From positions 1 through 64,000 of the forward strand of contig NZ_JABEBY010000003.1 in the NCBI RefSeq assembly GCF_046719765.1: a stretch of 64,000 nt of DNA. The letters are read 5' to 3'. The position numbers and the translations under genes are program-made. Within the stretch, counting starts at the first letter, position 1, and each line of letters opens with the position of its first letter. Of this stretch, positions 25,096-34,148 are shown piece by piece. The notes beneath the pieces are model-generated. The model ran no database searches, had not been told where the DNA came from, and saw nothing but the letters and a program-made list of their open reading frames with translations. The DNA is from Halonotius sp046719765 (GTDB taxonomy: Archaea > Halobacteriota > Halobacteria > Halobacteriales > Haloferacaceae).

Positions 25096-26327
25096 TGTTC
25101 AACCCGCGTCACGTCGTCGAGCGTTTCGCGCCGCCGGACGACGCGGTCGTCGCCATCTTCGAGGGCGACTTCAGCGGGTCGCGGCTGGGAGTGGAACTGG
25201 CTGGCGAGTTCGTAGCCGTAGGAGCCGGCGTTGCCGATAGCGAGGATGTCGTTCCGCTCCGGCCGCGCAATGGGGCGGTCGGTGGCGAATACGTCCGCGC
25301 TGGTGCAAACTGGGCCGCCGACAGTGACGGGTTCGGCGTCGCGGTCGGGCGCGGTGACGTTGCGCATCGGGTGGTAGGAGCCGAACATCGCCGGTCGAAT
25401 CAGGGTCGCAAGACTGGCGTCGACGCCGACGACGGTCGCGGTGGGAGTCTCCTTGATCGTGTTGACCGTCGTCAGGATGAGGCCGGCGTCGGCGACGATG
25501 TAGCGGCCGGGTTCGAGTTTGAGTTGGGCGTCGATGTCGCCGACCGCGTCTCTGACCATTTCGGCCGTTTTGTCGAGGTCGAGCGGCGGCTCGTCCTCGT
25601 GGTAGGGTACGCCGAAGCCGCCGCCGATGTCCACGAACTCAAGATCGCCGACGCGACGGGCCATCTCGCCGACGCGCTCGATAGCTTCGCAGTGGTCTTC
25701 GAGGTCGTCGGTCAGGACGCCGCTGCCGGCATGCGAGTGAATGCCGACGAGGTCGAACTCATCGCGGACGCGCTCGGCGACCGCGGGCACCTGTTCGTAG
25801 GGAATCCCGAACTTGGCGTCGTTGCCGGTGGCGACTTTCTCGTGGTGGCCGGTACCGATGCCGGGATTGATGCGGATGGCGACCCGGCCGTCATAGTCGC
25901 GTTCGGCCAACCGGTCGAGGGTGTCGGTCGCGCCGATGGTGATCGTCAGCCCCGGCGCGTCGGCGGCGAGATCGACGGCGTAATCGAGATCATGGGCCGG
26001 TGGGTTGACCGCGGTGTACTGGATGGTGTTGGGATCGGCACCCGCCTGGATCGAGCGTTTGATCTCGCCAGCGGCCGCACACTCGATATCGGCACCAACG
26101 TCCAGCAGCGCGGAGAGGACGGACTGGCCGGTGTGGGCCTTCGCGGCGTACATCACGTGAGCGTCGGGAAACGCCGCCGCAAACCGCTGGTAGTTCGCCT
26201 GTACGCGGTCGAGATCGATCACGTACAGCGGTGTGTCGTGGCTCGTCGCCAGCGACCGGAGCCGCTGGTCATCCCAGTCGGCCAGCCGGCGGACGGGCGG
26301 GGAGTCGGCAAGATCGGGTACAGCCAT
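25092..26327 (-). CDS. lysA: Diaminopimelate decarboxylase
   Basis: 411 residues, fold-III PLP decarboxylase that makes lysine from meso-diaminopimelate. The PLP lysine is in VMYAAKAHTGQSV near residue 58. GSGVLTDD after GIHSHA, the glycine-rich EPGRYIVADAG, and the active-site Cys in VGGPVCTSADVF are all present. It overlaps dapE downstream by four bases. In many haloarchaea dapF lies between lysA and dapE; here no base is available for it. The C-terminus (LDDVTRVEQ) is complete. Confidence 0.95.
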   Translation of the reverse strand: MAVPDLADSPPVRRLADWDDQRLRSLATSHDTPLYVIDLDRVQANYQRFAAAFPDAHVMYAAKAHTGQSVLSALLDVGADIECAAAGEIKRSIQAGADPNTIQYTAVNPPAHDLDYAVDLAADAPGLTITIGATDTLDRLAERDYDGRVAIRINPGIGTGHHEKVATGNDAKFGIPYEQVPAVAERVRDEFDLVGIHSHAGSGVLTDDLEDHCEAIERVGEMARRVGDLEFVDIGGGFGVPYHEDEPPLDLDKTAEMVRDAVGDIDAQLKLEPGRYIVADAGLILTTVNTIKETPTATVVGVDASLATLIRPAMFGSYHPMRNVTAPDRDAEPVTVGGPVCTSADVFATDRPIARPERNDILAIGNAGSYGYELASQFHSQPRPAEVALEDGDDRVVRRRETLDDVTRVEQ

Positions 26328-26511
26328 TACCTATTGTGGGGGCGGTCAGCGATTCAATGCTTTGGTTCGGGGCGTCGTAATTCACGGATACGAAGTTGCG
26401 GTCGAAAAGGAGTGTAGAAAGCCCGCCAGGAATTCGGTTGGTCGGGCAGTCGACCCAGCCAGATGGTTGTTGGTCTCTGAGCACCACCCGATGCCCGGGT
26501 GGTAGCTCACA

Positions 26512-28182
26512 CTACGCTGAGGCGTTTGCGGGCTCGTAGCTGATCGAGGGCTCCTGGCCCGGTTCGACCGGAATCCGTTCGATCACCGTACCGTCGGCGT
26601 CGGTGACGACGATGTAGTAGGCGACATTCGGATCGTCGGGTGCGGGTTCGGTATCGACGTTATCGAGGTCGTCGGCGTCGCCGCCAGCAAGGAACTCACG
26701 CACCGATTCGGTATCGCCGAGTTCGACCGCCTCACCGGTGGAGGCACTGACGAAGACGCTCCGGCTGATGTCAGTGTTATCGATGGGGACGACCTTGCTG
26801 TGCCACCAGAGTTCGTCGTTGATGAACACCGGGATCGGTTCGACGACTTGGAAGTTGTCGCCCCACCCGGTTTGGGAGTCCTCGCTGCGGACGATCCCCA
26901 TCGCCCGCTCGGGGCCGGTCAGCGTCTCGCCCTCCGATCCGAAGTATCGGAGATCGCCGGTTGCCGCGTCGATGAACCAGATCTCATCAAGGCCGCGGGT
27001 GTCCTCGCCGTAGGGCTCCATCGCGGTCACGTAGCTCATCTGTTCACCGTCGAGATCGATCACGAACGGCTGGCTGTTGCCCGCACCGGCCGGCAGCGTG
27101 GCGACCTCGACTTGGCCGGCATGTTCGCCGACGATGTCGAGTTGGTTGATGATGCCGTTTCGGTAGCCAAGTGATTCCATCTGTCGGCGGCTGTTGTACA
27201 ACGGGTAGAGCCGCTGGCCATCGAGAATCTCGCTATTCTGGGCCTCCTCCGGTGAGAGGTGGTCGATAGTGCCGTTCGTGTGCAGCAGCGCGCCGCCGTC
27301 CCAGACCGGCACCGTGTGGGGGATCGGCGTCAGCCGCCACTCGTGAACCGTCTTGGGGTAGTACATGTAGGCCTGCCCGTCGTGGGTGAACTCGACGGCA
27401 TCATCGAAATACTGGGCGAAGTAGTCGGTCGTTCGGAGGTTCCACGCCGAGCTGCGATGAAGGTACATCCCCTCACCAATGGCAAATGTCTGGTTGTCGG
27501 AGGCGGTGATCTGCCGATCCTCCATCCGCGTCATATCCGAGAGCAACACGCCGCGTTGGTTGCTCAACAGCTTGTTGCGGACGCCGTCGGGTTCGATGGC
27601 GTACGACCACGCCAGCGAGCCGTCCTCTGCGCGGGCGATATCGCTGGGGCCGAGTCGGTGGGTACGGTAGGACACCGAGCCACGGGTCTGCACGTCGGCG
27701 ACGGCCCGCGGCGCGATCCGTGGGTTCTCAGCGTTGACGCGTGGGAATTCTTGGATCTGGTTGGCCTCGCCCATCGTCTCCTGGGCGAGGGTGCGCTCGG
27801 TGACCATCCCTGCCGGCACCGAGTAGACAAAGCCGACGAGCAAGCCAACGGTGAAGACAACGACAAGGAGCCCGAGTTTCTGGTTGGCTGACGCCGACAA
27901 CAACGGCGAAACGGTCGTCGACAGCCCATCGACCGGCGCGCCCGCGAGCGGTGGGAGAAACCACAGCGCGGTCGCCGCGACAGCGGTTGTCCCGATGACA
28001 ATGAGGCCAAATGGGCTGTAGAGCGTTTGATAGACGAGACCATGCAACAGCGGTCGGAGCGCGTAGCCGACGGCGACGACCAGCAGAAAGCCGGCAAGCC
28101 GCCTGCCGAGATGTCGTTGGAGGTCGACATCCGCGAAGCGGAGACCAAAGCGTTCGTTCACAGCGGGAGTTGGCCGACCCAC
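26512..28182 (-). CDS. Uncharacterised membrane protein with large external domain
   Basis: 556 residues; I do not recognise the family. Three helices lie in the N-terminal 140 residues (RLAGFLLVVAVGYALRPLL, LIVIGTTAVAATALWFLPPL, LGLLVVVFTVGLLVGFVYSV). A soluble domain of about 400 residues follows, rich in aromatic and acidic residues: FAIGEGMYLHRSSAWNL, YMYYPKTVHEWRLTPIPHT, DEIWFIDAATGDLRYFGSEG, INDELWWHSKVVP and SRSVFVSASTGEAVEL. The phrases about a residue on sidedness and strand repeats suggest a beta-rich exported domain. It lies within the lysine cluster between dapD and lysA, 39 bases after dapD, but nothing links it to lysine chemistry. Confidence 0.75.
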   Translation of the reverse strand: MGRPTPAVNERFGLRFADVDLQRHLGRRLAGFLLVVAVGYALRPLLHGLVYQTLYSPFGLIVIGTTAVAATALWFLPPLAGAPVDGLSTTVSPLLSASANQKLGLLVVVFTVGLLVGFVYSVPAGMVTERTLAQETMGEANQIQEFPRVNAENPRIAPRAVADVQTRGSVSYRTHRLGPSDIARAEDGSLAWSYAIEPDGVRNKLLSNQRGVLLSDMTRMEDRQITASDNQTFAIGEGMYLHRSSAWNLRTTDYFAQYFDDAVEFTHDGQAYMYYPKTVHEWRLTPIPHTVPVWDGGALLHTNGTIDHLSPEEAQNSEILDGQRLYPLYNSRRQMESLGYRNGIINQLDIVGEHAGQVEVATLPAGAGNSQPFVIDLDGEQMSYVTAMEPYGEDTRGLDEIWFIDAATGDLRYFGSEGETLTGPERAMGIVRSEDSQTGWGDNFQVVEPIPVFINDELWWHSKVVPIDNTDISRSVFVSASTGEAVELGDTESVREFLAGGDADDLDNVDTEPAPDDPNVAYYIVVTDADGTVIERIPVEPGQEPSISYEPANASA

Positions 28183-28221
28183 CTGTTGAGGCTTTCTACT
28201 TCACGGGAGCTGTCAGACGCA

Positions 28222-29064
28222 TTACTCTCGTAGTGCGTCTTCCTGCTGGGTCGCTTCCAGCGTTTCCTCTTCAACATCGGTAGCGACGACGGCCGGCTTG
28301 TACGCGCCGCCGTCGAAGAGGTCGTGCTCGCTGACAGAGGATTCGACGAATCGCGTGAACGCGCGCCGCTCGGACGGTAAGTGGCCGTAAATAACCTCGT
28401 CGTCGACAAGATCGTAGACCGGGATGCGCGGCGTCAGGAGCGTGTTCTCGCCGACAATCGAGTTTTCGCCGATCTTGAACCCCGACGTGACACGGCATCC
28501 TGCGCCGAGCGAGACGCCATCCTCGATGATCACGGGCGCGCCCTCGACCGGTTCGAGGACGCCGCCGATCAGCGTGTTCGCACCGAGTTTGACGTTCTCG
28601 CCGAGTTGTGCGCACGACCCAACCGTGTCGCAGGAGTCCACAAGCGTGCCGTCGCCGACGTACGCGCCAATGTTGACGAAGGAGGGGCTCATCATGATGC
28701 AGTCCTCACCAAGGTAGGCACCGCGGCGGATGGTCGTTCCGTCGGGCGTGTTTCGGGTGCCGCGGTCGGCGAGGTCGTCGGTGCGACGCAGCGGGAGCAC
28801 GTCGTTGTAGCTGACGCCACCGTACTCCTGTGGTTGGTTGTGTCGGAGCCCGAAGTTGAGTAAGATTCCTTGCTTAACCCAGCCGTTGGCCTCCCACGAA
28901 GTCACATCGTCGCCGGTTCTCTCGGCGGCGCGCACCTCGCCGGCTTCGAGGGCTTCGAGGAAGGCCGCAAGCGTGGCGAGGTCGTCGTCGGTTGCCTCGT
29001 CGGCGGTGAGGCCGTCATCATAGCGGTTCCAGAGGTCGGTGATTTCGGATTCGAGTGCTGACAT
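28222..29064 (-). CDS. dapD: Tetrahydrodipicolinate N-succinyltransferase
   Basis: 280 residues. It transfers succinyl from succinyl-CoA to tetrahydrodipicolinate, the committing step of the succinylase branch. The left-handed beta-helix hexapeptide repeats are visible from about 95 to 215 (GTTIRRGAYLGEDCIMMSP, FVNIGAYVGDGTLVDS, VKLGANTLIGGVLEP, VIIEDGVSLGAGCRVTSG, IGENSIVGENTLL). The GAYVGDGTLVDSCDTVGSCAQ block is typical of DapD. The length and N-terminal helical domain agree with the family. Confidence 0.92.
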   Translation of the reverse strand: MSALESEITDLWNRYDDGLTADEATDDDLATLAAFLEALEAGEVRAAERTGDDVTSWEANGWVKQGILLNFGLRHNQPQEYGGVSYNDVLPLRRTDDLADRGTRNTPDGTTIRRGAYLGEDCIMMSPSFVNIGAYVGDGTLVDSCDTVGSCAQLGENVKLGANTLIGGVLEPVEGAPVIIEDGVSLGAGCRVTSGFKIGENSIVGENTLLTPRIPVYDLVDDEVIYGHLPSERRAFTRFVESSVSEHDLFDGGAYKPAVVATDVEEETLEATQQEDALRE

Positions 29065-29138
29065 TCGGATGGCTCTGCGTTACTTCGCCACCCAATAAGT
29101 CCCATCGGTTATCGTCGACGGGGAGTCTCGGATCGGAT

Positions 29139-30566
29139 TCAGGTGTCGCCGCCGTCCGCTGTCTCGGTCGCCTCCGAGGAGGTGGGGGTCGCTCCTTCGT
29201 GTGGGGTGGTAGCTGTCGGCTGACAGGCACCCAGCATCGCCAGCGGCAGACCGAAAAGTGCAGCAGCCACCGCAGCACCGACCGTGCCAAAGGTCATAAA
29301 AATGAACCATCCGACATCGAAGGGAACGAACACCCCACCAGCCAGCAGAAACGCGACGATCCCACCAGCGAACCCTGCCGCGATCCTCGCGTTGGAAGCC
29401 GAGCCCCCGCGCCGACAAACCGCGTGGCCAAAGGCGGGTGCAACTGCCAGCGGTAGATGGGTCACCATAGCGTGGACAACCGTCGGTGCAAGAGCAGAAC
29501 GGGCGTCAACGACCCCGAGCCCCCACAGCGTTGCGGCGACCCCACCCATGCTGGCGAGCCCGACGGCAAGCGCACCACGGGTCGAACGAAGTAGATCGGG
29601 ACGATGCCACGCCGCTGCCCCCACGATCAGATAGATCGTGCCGACGCCACCAAGCGTTGCTGGCAACGCATCGAACACAACCATGCCGAGGAGCCAGACG
29701 CCGAAGCCGACACCGGCAGCCGCAAGCCGGTCGGCGGCAAGCGCGCTATCAGCGGCCCGGCGCGCCACGGCAGCAACCCCTATCAGCAGGATTCCATAGA
29801 CGAACGCCGCGGGGAGAACGACAATCGAGATGTTCCCGAGCCAGATCGGCAGCGATGCCACGGTGAAGGCCGCTGCAACCTGTAGCGAACTCGTCGCCGG
29901 CTCACTGAAGGCGAGATAGAGATCCTCCGAGAGGCTCGCTTGCCGGCCATCGGTCGAGGTGTTGGCCCACTGAACGGTGTTGCCGGTGACAGTCGGGAGC
30001 TCGCCGTCGCCCGCGTACTCGTCGTTGATCGCGCCGCGTGGATCGTTGCTGACGACGGTTCCGGTTGGGCCACTGACCGAGATCGGATCCGCATTGAGTA
30101 TCCAGCTGCCACGCATTCGGGGCGAGTGGAAGTAGTCAACGACGAGCACGCCGAGGTGACGGGCACCAGCGTCGGGGTCACGGAACCGAATGCGAACGGT
30201 CTCGTTGTCGACGGTCGCCGAGCGAAACACGACCGGCCCGGTGTCGCCCCTGTATATCACTCCACGGCTGGTCGCAGCCTCACGAGTGATTTGGGTGAGT
30301 GTTTCGGGGCTGCTCGAAAGGGTGGCTGCCGATTGACTGAGGCGGTTTGTGACCGTCCACGTTGCTGATCCGTTAGGGTGGATCTGGATCGCCGCGGTGG
30401 ATGCTGTGACGTTCACAATGACCCCGTTGTCGCTGGCGGCATCCTCGAAGGAGGAACCACAGGCTCCACACACCGGGTTGGGTGTGGGGCCACCAACCGC
30501 TGGTGCAGCGGTGAGACATAGCACGGCGATAACAAAGAGGCTGATTAGGAGGGCTGCCCGCTTCAT
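29139..30566 (-). CDS. Uncharacterised exported/membrane protein
   Basis: 475 residues; family not recognised. A signal peptide (LLISLFVIAVLCLTAAPAVGG) precedes a Cys pair (CGACGS), then a beta-rich external domain to about 215 (IQIHPNGSATWTVTNRLSQS, TVRIRFRDPDAGARHLGVLVVDYF). About seven to eight helices fill residues 225-450, ending in a Thr/Glu-rich tail. The topology resembles sensor or rhomboid-like membrane proteins, but no catalytic Ser-His pair is evident. It lies between dapB and dapD on the same strand, 74 bases before dapD. Confidence 0.72.
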   Translation of the reverse strand: MKRAALLISLFVIAVLCLTAAPAVGGPTPNPVCGACGSSFEDAASDNGVIVNVTASTAAIQIHPNGSATWTVTNRLSQSAATLSSSPETLTQITREAATSRGVIYRGDTGPVVFRSATVDNETVRIRFRDPDAGARHLGVLVVDYFHSPRMRGSWILNADPISVSGPTGTVVSNDPRGAINDEYAGDGELPTVTGNTVQWANTSTDGRQASLSEDLYLAFSEPATSSLQVAAAFTVASLPIWLGNISIVVLPAAFVYGILLIGVAAVARRAADSALAADRLAAAGVGFGVWLLGMVVFDALPATLGGVGTIYLIVGAAAWHRPDLLRSTRGALAVGLASMGGVAATLWGLGVVDARSALAPTVVHAMVTHLPLAVAPAFGHAVCRRGGSASNARIAAGFAGGIVAFLLAGGVFVPFDVGWFIFMTFGTVGAAVAAALFGLPLAMLGACQPTATTPHEGATPTSSEATETADGGDT

Positions 30567-30665
30567 TATGAATACGTGTTATTTCTCCGCTAAGTGTTTT
30601 GGGTAAGCACTGGTGACCCACTTTGGCTGGATTGAACACGCTTCGTGGAGACGACCGCTGCGTCG

Positions 30666-30959
30666 CTACGCAAAGTACGCGTCGTTGCGCTCATATCGAA
30701 CCGGCGGCCCATCGTAACGATGGACTATCCCTCGCTCGGCGAACCATGCGAGGTAGTCGCGCGCTATTTCGCTATCACAGTCGGCAGTCTCGGCGATAGT
30801 CGCCACTTTCGTCGGCGTCCGGAGGCTGACGATGCTGTCGAAGCGTCGCTCGCAGATCGGTCTCTCGATCAACAGCGACTCAGGAGACGCAAACGCGGAG
30901 AGATCAGGTGGTGACTCGTCGCCATCATAGGCGTCGTCAGGGATATCTGTGAGATCCAT
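30666..30959 (-). CDS. Short winged-helix-like protein, perhaps truncated (DUF7342-like)
   Basis: 97 residues from ATG 30959 (an in-frame ATG at 30983 is also possible). The middle, RRFDSIVSLRTPTKVATIAETADCDSE split over two helices and then LAWFAERGIVHRYD, is a winged helix-turn-helix of the haloarchaeal DUF7342/MarR-like kind. It stops at RYERNDAYFA, where relatives that I remember continue with a C-terminal helical part, so this may be a truncated copy. It sits inside the lysine cluster after dapB; a role in regulating the cluster is possible but unproven. Confidence 0.6.
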   Translation of the reverse strand: MDLTDIPDDAYDGDESPPDLSAFASPESLLIERPICERRFDSIVSLRTPTKVATIAETADCDSEIARDYLAWFAERGIVHRYDGPPVRYERNDAYFA

Positions 30960-31034
30960 TCGTAGGGTTCGGTACGACTGCATACGCAGTGAGCCGACCG
31001 ATATCTACTGCACACCGAACTATTTCAGCGACGA

Positions 31035-31805
31035 CTACGCGTCGTCGATAACCTCAAAGAAGTCGTACCAGCCCGGCTCCTGTCCCGCCAGCCACTCGGC
31101 AGCATCCAGCGCGCCCTCGGCGAAGATGCTCCGGTCACCGGCGCGGTGGGCCAGTGATAACGTCTCGTTGCTGCCGCCGAGCAGCACCTCGTGTTCGCCG
31201 GCGATGTCGCCAGCGCGGCGAGCGTGTACACCGATCTCGTCGTCGTCGCGTGGGGCCTCACCCTCGCGGCCGTGGACGCGGTCGCTGAGGTCATCGCGGA
31301 CACCCTCGATATCGTCAAGCAGCGTCTTGGCGGTGCCGCTGGGCGCGTCGCGCTTGGCGTTGTGGTGTGTCTCGGTGAGTTCGATATCGGCGTCGGGGAG
31401 CGCGGCGGTCGCCTCCCGTACAGCGAGTCGAAGGGCGGCGACGCCACGCGAGAAGTTCGACGCCTTCAGCACCGCCGTCGACTCGCTTGCGGTTTCGAGG
31501 GCGTCGAGACCGTCATCGTCGAAGCCGGTCGTTCCGGTGACGAGTGCGACGCCGACATCGGCGCAGGCGTCGGCATAGGTGCGGGCCGATTCTGGGCCGG
31601 TGAAATCGACGACGACATTGGGTTCATACTCCGCAAGGAGTTCCGCGAAATTATCGCTGGATTCGACGACGACGCCCGAAATCAGCTCGTCGACCGACGT
31701 GCGGTTAACCGCGAACGCAACCTCGATTTCCTCGCGGTTAGCAGCCGCCGCCAGCACCTCTCGGCCCATCCGACCGGCCGCGCCCGTGACGGCAATCTCG
31801 GTCAT
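31035..31805 (-). CDS. dapB: 4-hydroxy-tetrahydrodipicolinate reductase
   Basis: 256 residues. It reduces the dapA product with NAD(P)H. The Rossmann motif is VTGAAGRMGREVLAAA at the N-terminus. GTTGFDDDGLDALE, the catalytic ETHHNAKRDAPSGTAKTL with the His-His/Lys pair, and the C-terminal DRSIFAEGALDAAEWLAGQ are typical. The ATG overlaps the dapA stop by four bases (ATGA). Confidence 0.96.
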   Translation of the reverse strand: MTEIAVTGAAGRMGREVLAAAANREEIEVAFAVNRTSVDELISGVVVESSDNFAELLAEYEPNVVVDFTGPESARTYADACADVGVALVTGTTGFDDDGLDALETASESTAVLKASNFSRGVAALRLAVREATAALPDADIELTETHHNAKRDAPSGTAKTLLDDIEGVRDDLSDRVHGREGEAPRDDDEIGVHARRAGDIAGEHEVLLGGSNETLSLAHRAGDRSIFAEGALDAAEWLAGQEPGWYDFFEVIDDA

Positions 31806-32731
31806 TCGGTCGTCGCCTCCACGCTGCTGTCGGCAGGATCCGCAAGGTCGCTGTCGAGTTCGTCCAGCCGCGCTTGGAGTTCATCGCGGTGTTCCTCTGA
31901 GAGTTCCGTCAGCGGCGAGCGGATGCGCTCGGGCGCGTAGCCCCGCATTGCCATTGCGGCTTTGACCGGGATGGGGTTGGTCTCGACGAAGAGTTGGCGG
32001 GTCAGCGGCCCGAGTTCGTGATGGATCGCACGGGCGAACGCGTAGTCGCCCTCCAGGGCCGCCCCGACCATCGCACAGGCGCGTTCGGGTTCGAGGTTGG
32101 CGACGACGCTGATCGCGCCGTCGCCGCCCGCGGCCAGAATCGGGAGCGTCATCCCGTCGTCGCCGGAGAGGACGGCGAAGTCTTTGCCGCGCGTGCGCTC
32201 GATGACCTCTGAAATCCGGTTGAGATCGCCCGAGGCAGCTTTGTAGCCCGCGATGTTCGGGTGGTCGGCGAGATCGACAGCCGTGTCGACCGCGATGTTG
32301 CGACCGGTGCGACTCGGGACGTTGTAGATGATCTGCGGGAGGTCGACCGTGTCGGCGATCTCCGCGTAGTGGTCGTACATCCCCTGTGGTTCGGGTTTGT
32401 TGTAGTACGGCGAAATGAGCAGCAGCGCGTCGGCCCCGGCGTCGGCGGCCTGCTGTGAGAGGTCGAGGGCCTCGGCGGTGTTGTTCGATCCGGTGCCCGC
32501 GATGACCGGCACATCCTCGACGGCGTCGACGACGGCCTCAACGACCTCGACGTGTTCGGCATGGGAGAGCGTCGCCGACTCGCCGGTCGATCCCATGGGG
32601 ACGAGGCCGTCGACGCCCGCTTTTTCGAGCCGTTGGGCGTCCTCGCGGAGTGTTTCTGTGTCGATCTCGTTGTTTTCGGTAAAGGGGGTCACCATCGCCG
32701 GGAAGACCCCGCTGAAGTCGATTTGTGTCAT
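31802..32731 (-). CDS. dapA: 4-hydroxy-tetrahydrodipicolinate synthase
   Basis: 309 residues, first gene of the lysine cluster. It condenses pyruvate with aspartate semialdehyde. The Schiff-base lysine is Lys164 in AGYKAASGDL, Tyr136 is in IIYNVPSRTGRN, and GSTGE (47-51) binds the substrate carboxylate. Arg141 follows. Length and motifs match true DHDPS better than the KDG aldolase branch, and dapB follows directly with an overlap. Confidence 0.95.
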   Translation of the reverse strand: MTQIDFSGVFPAMVTPFTENNEIDTETLREDAQRLEKAGVDGLVPMGSTGESATLSHAEHVEVVEAVVDAVEDVPVIAGTGSNNTAEALDLSQQAADAGADALLLISPYYNKPEPQGMYDHYAEIADTVDLPQIIYNVPSRTGRNIAVDTAVDLADHPNIAGYKAASGDLNRISEVIERTRGKDFAVLSGDDGMTLPILAAGGDGAISVVANLEPERACAMVGAALEGDYAFARAIHHELGPLTRQLFVETNPIPVKAAMAMRGYAPERIRSPLTELSEEHRDELQARLDELDSDLADPADSSVEATTE

Positions 32732-33174
32732 GGTTGTGGTGTCGCTGGGAGTCGTATGGTCGGAAGACTATGCGAGATGAGTAAAAATGCCCGAAACGGG
32801 GGTGCCACGCCCGCGACGAGCGATCAGACCGCGCGCTTCTTCTGACGAGCGGGACGCACTGCTATCGGATCGGCGTCAACCGCGATGATAGCAGTGTGGT
32901 TCACACCCAAGTATGTGCAGCAACCGAACTTAGGCGTTGTGTCTGCAACCTCACAGCGAGAAACACCGGGCATCGGGCCCGAATCAGCCAGCCGACCAAA
33001 CCACGTCCTGGCGGAATGAAAGGGCGAGGCGTGCTGGGCGAACCCGGACGACGTAAGCACCGCAGGAACGAACGCAATGAGTGACGAGGAGCGCAGCGAG
33101 TCCCGGGAGTCGAGCACGCCGAGGGCTTTCTACCCAACTACAGAAGCAACAGCAAAAACGACACCGACGACCGA
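32732..33174. other. Intergenic stretch with probable IS200/IS605 right-end relic
   Basis: No intact gene. The first 100 bases hold the dapA promoter region. From about 32890 to 33130 on the plus strand the sequence reads like the 3' end of a haloarchaeal TnpB gene: one frame gives GEPGRRKHRRNERNE and another SEESRESSTPRAF-like text (actual RSESRESSTPRAF), both familiar TnpB-end translations, and it finishes in GAGGGCTTTC (33119-33128). That 3' end is where the family encodes its guide (omega) RNA. No upstream TnpB body is present. Confidence 0.45.
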
Positions 33175-34044
33175 TTATTGTGGATCAATCGAATCGAGCC
33201 GATCCATCTCTACAGCACTCAACGACAAGTGAGACGCTGCAACGTTCGCTTCCAGATGCTCGACACTCGACGTACCGGGAATCGGGAGCGTCACATCCGA
33301 ATGCCCCAGCAACCACGCTAGCGCGATCTGGTAGGCTGAGGCGTCGTGAGCGTCGGCAATCTCGGCGAGCACATCATGCGCCGCCTCGTCGTCGACGCCG
33401 TACAGCGGCCCCCACGGGATGAAGCCGACGCCATCGGCTTCACACGCTTCCAACACGGCTTCCTGCTCGCGGTTGGCGACGTTGTAGCGGTTCTGCACGG
33501 TAGCGACATCAACGATCTCTTGGGCTTCCTCCAACTGCTCAACACTCACATTTGAGAGGCCGACGTGGCGGATCTGGCCGGCGTCTTTCATCTCGGCGAA
33601 GGCATGCACCGAATCCGCAAACGGCGTGTCGGGATCAGGACGATGAAACTGATAGAGATCGATCTCGTCGACGCCGAGCCGATCGAGACTACAGAGAACT
33701 TGGTTCTGCAGGAAGTCTGGATCCCCATGCGGAAGCCAGTCCGCGTTCCGCGTCCGGAGCAGCCCGGCTTTCGAGGCGACGACGACAGCAGAATCCGCGC
33801 CGTCGTGATCGAGTTCCGCCCCAAGCAGTCGCTCGCTGACACCGGGGCCGTAGGAGTCGGCCGTATCGATGAAGTCGACACCGCAGTCGACCGCCCGACG
33901 GATCACCCCGCGGGCTGCTGGCTCGTCGGCCGGCGGGCCGATGATGTCGTCGCCGGTGAGTCGCATCGCGCCGAAGCCGAGGCGGTGGACGGTGAGGTCG
34001 CCACCGATCTCGAACAGTTCACTCTCGTTGGATATCGCAGTCAT
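33175..34044 (-). CDS. Aldo/keto reductase
   Basis: 289 residues from ATG 34044; NADP(H)-dependent oxidoreductase with TIM-barrel fold. Catalytic tetrad positions are visible: Asp and Tyr in FIDTADSYGPGVSE, Lys in VVVASKAGLL and His in DLYQFHRPDP. The cofactor region VTLPIPGTSSVEHLEANV is near the C-terminus. The substrate is unknown. Upstream, divergently, lies the inositol-monophosphatase-like gene, so both probably share the 104-base promoter region. Confidence 0.92.
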   Translation of the reverse strand: MTAISNESELFEIGGDLTVHRLGFGAMRLTGDDIIGPPADEPAARGVIRRAVDCGVDFIDTADSYGPGVSERLLGAELDHDGADSAVVVASKAGLLRTRNADWLPHGDPDFLQNQVLCSLDRLGVDEIDLYQFHRPDPDTPFADSVHAFAEMKDAGQIRHVGLSNVSVEQLEEAQEIVDVATVQNRYNVANREQEAVLEACEADGVGFIPWGPLYGVDDEAAHDVLAEIADAHDASAYQIALAWLLGHSDVTLPIPGTSSVEHLEANVAASHLSLSAVEMDRLDSIDPQ

Positions 34045-34148
34045 ATTTGCGCGTTCGACCGCCGCCGACAAAACATCGGGGTGTCAGCCGCCTACCACCG
34101 CCCATCGCCGACCGATGATCTGATGCACACGTCAGCCATCCAGCCGGT

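Noticed and set aside
25080..26417. 445-codon plus-strand frame opposite lysA
   Set aside because: Shadow of lysA, which has all catalytic residues on the minus strand.
26512..28182. UPF0182-type membrane protein
   Set aside because: The general layout (helices then a large external domain) is similar, but I could not find family-specific motifs and the helix number is too low.
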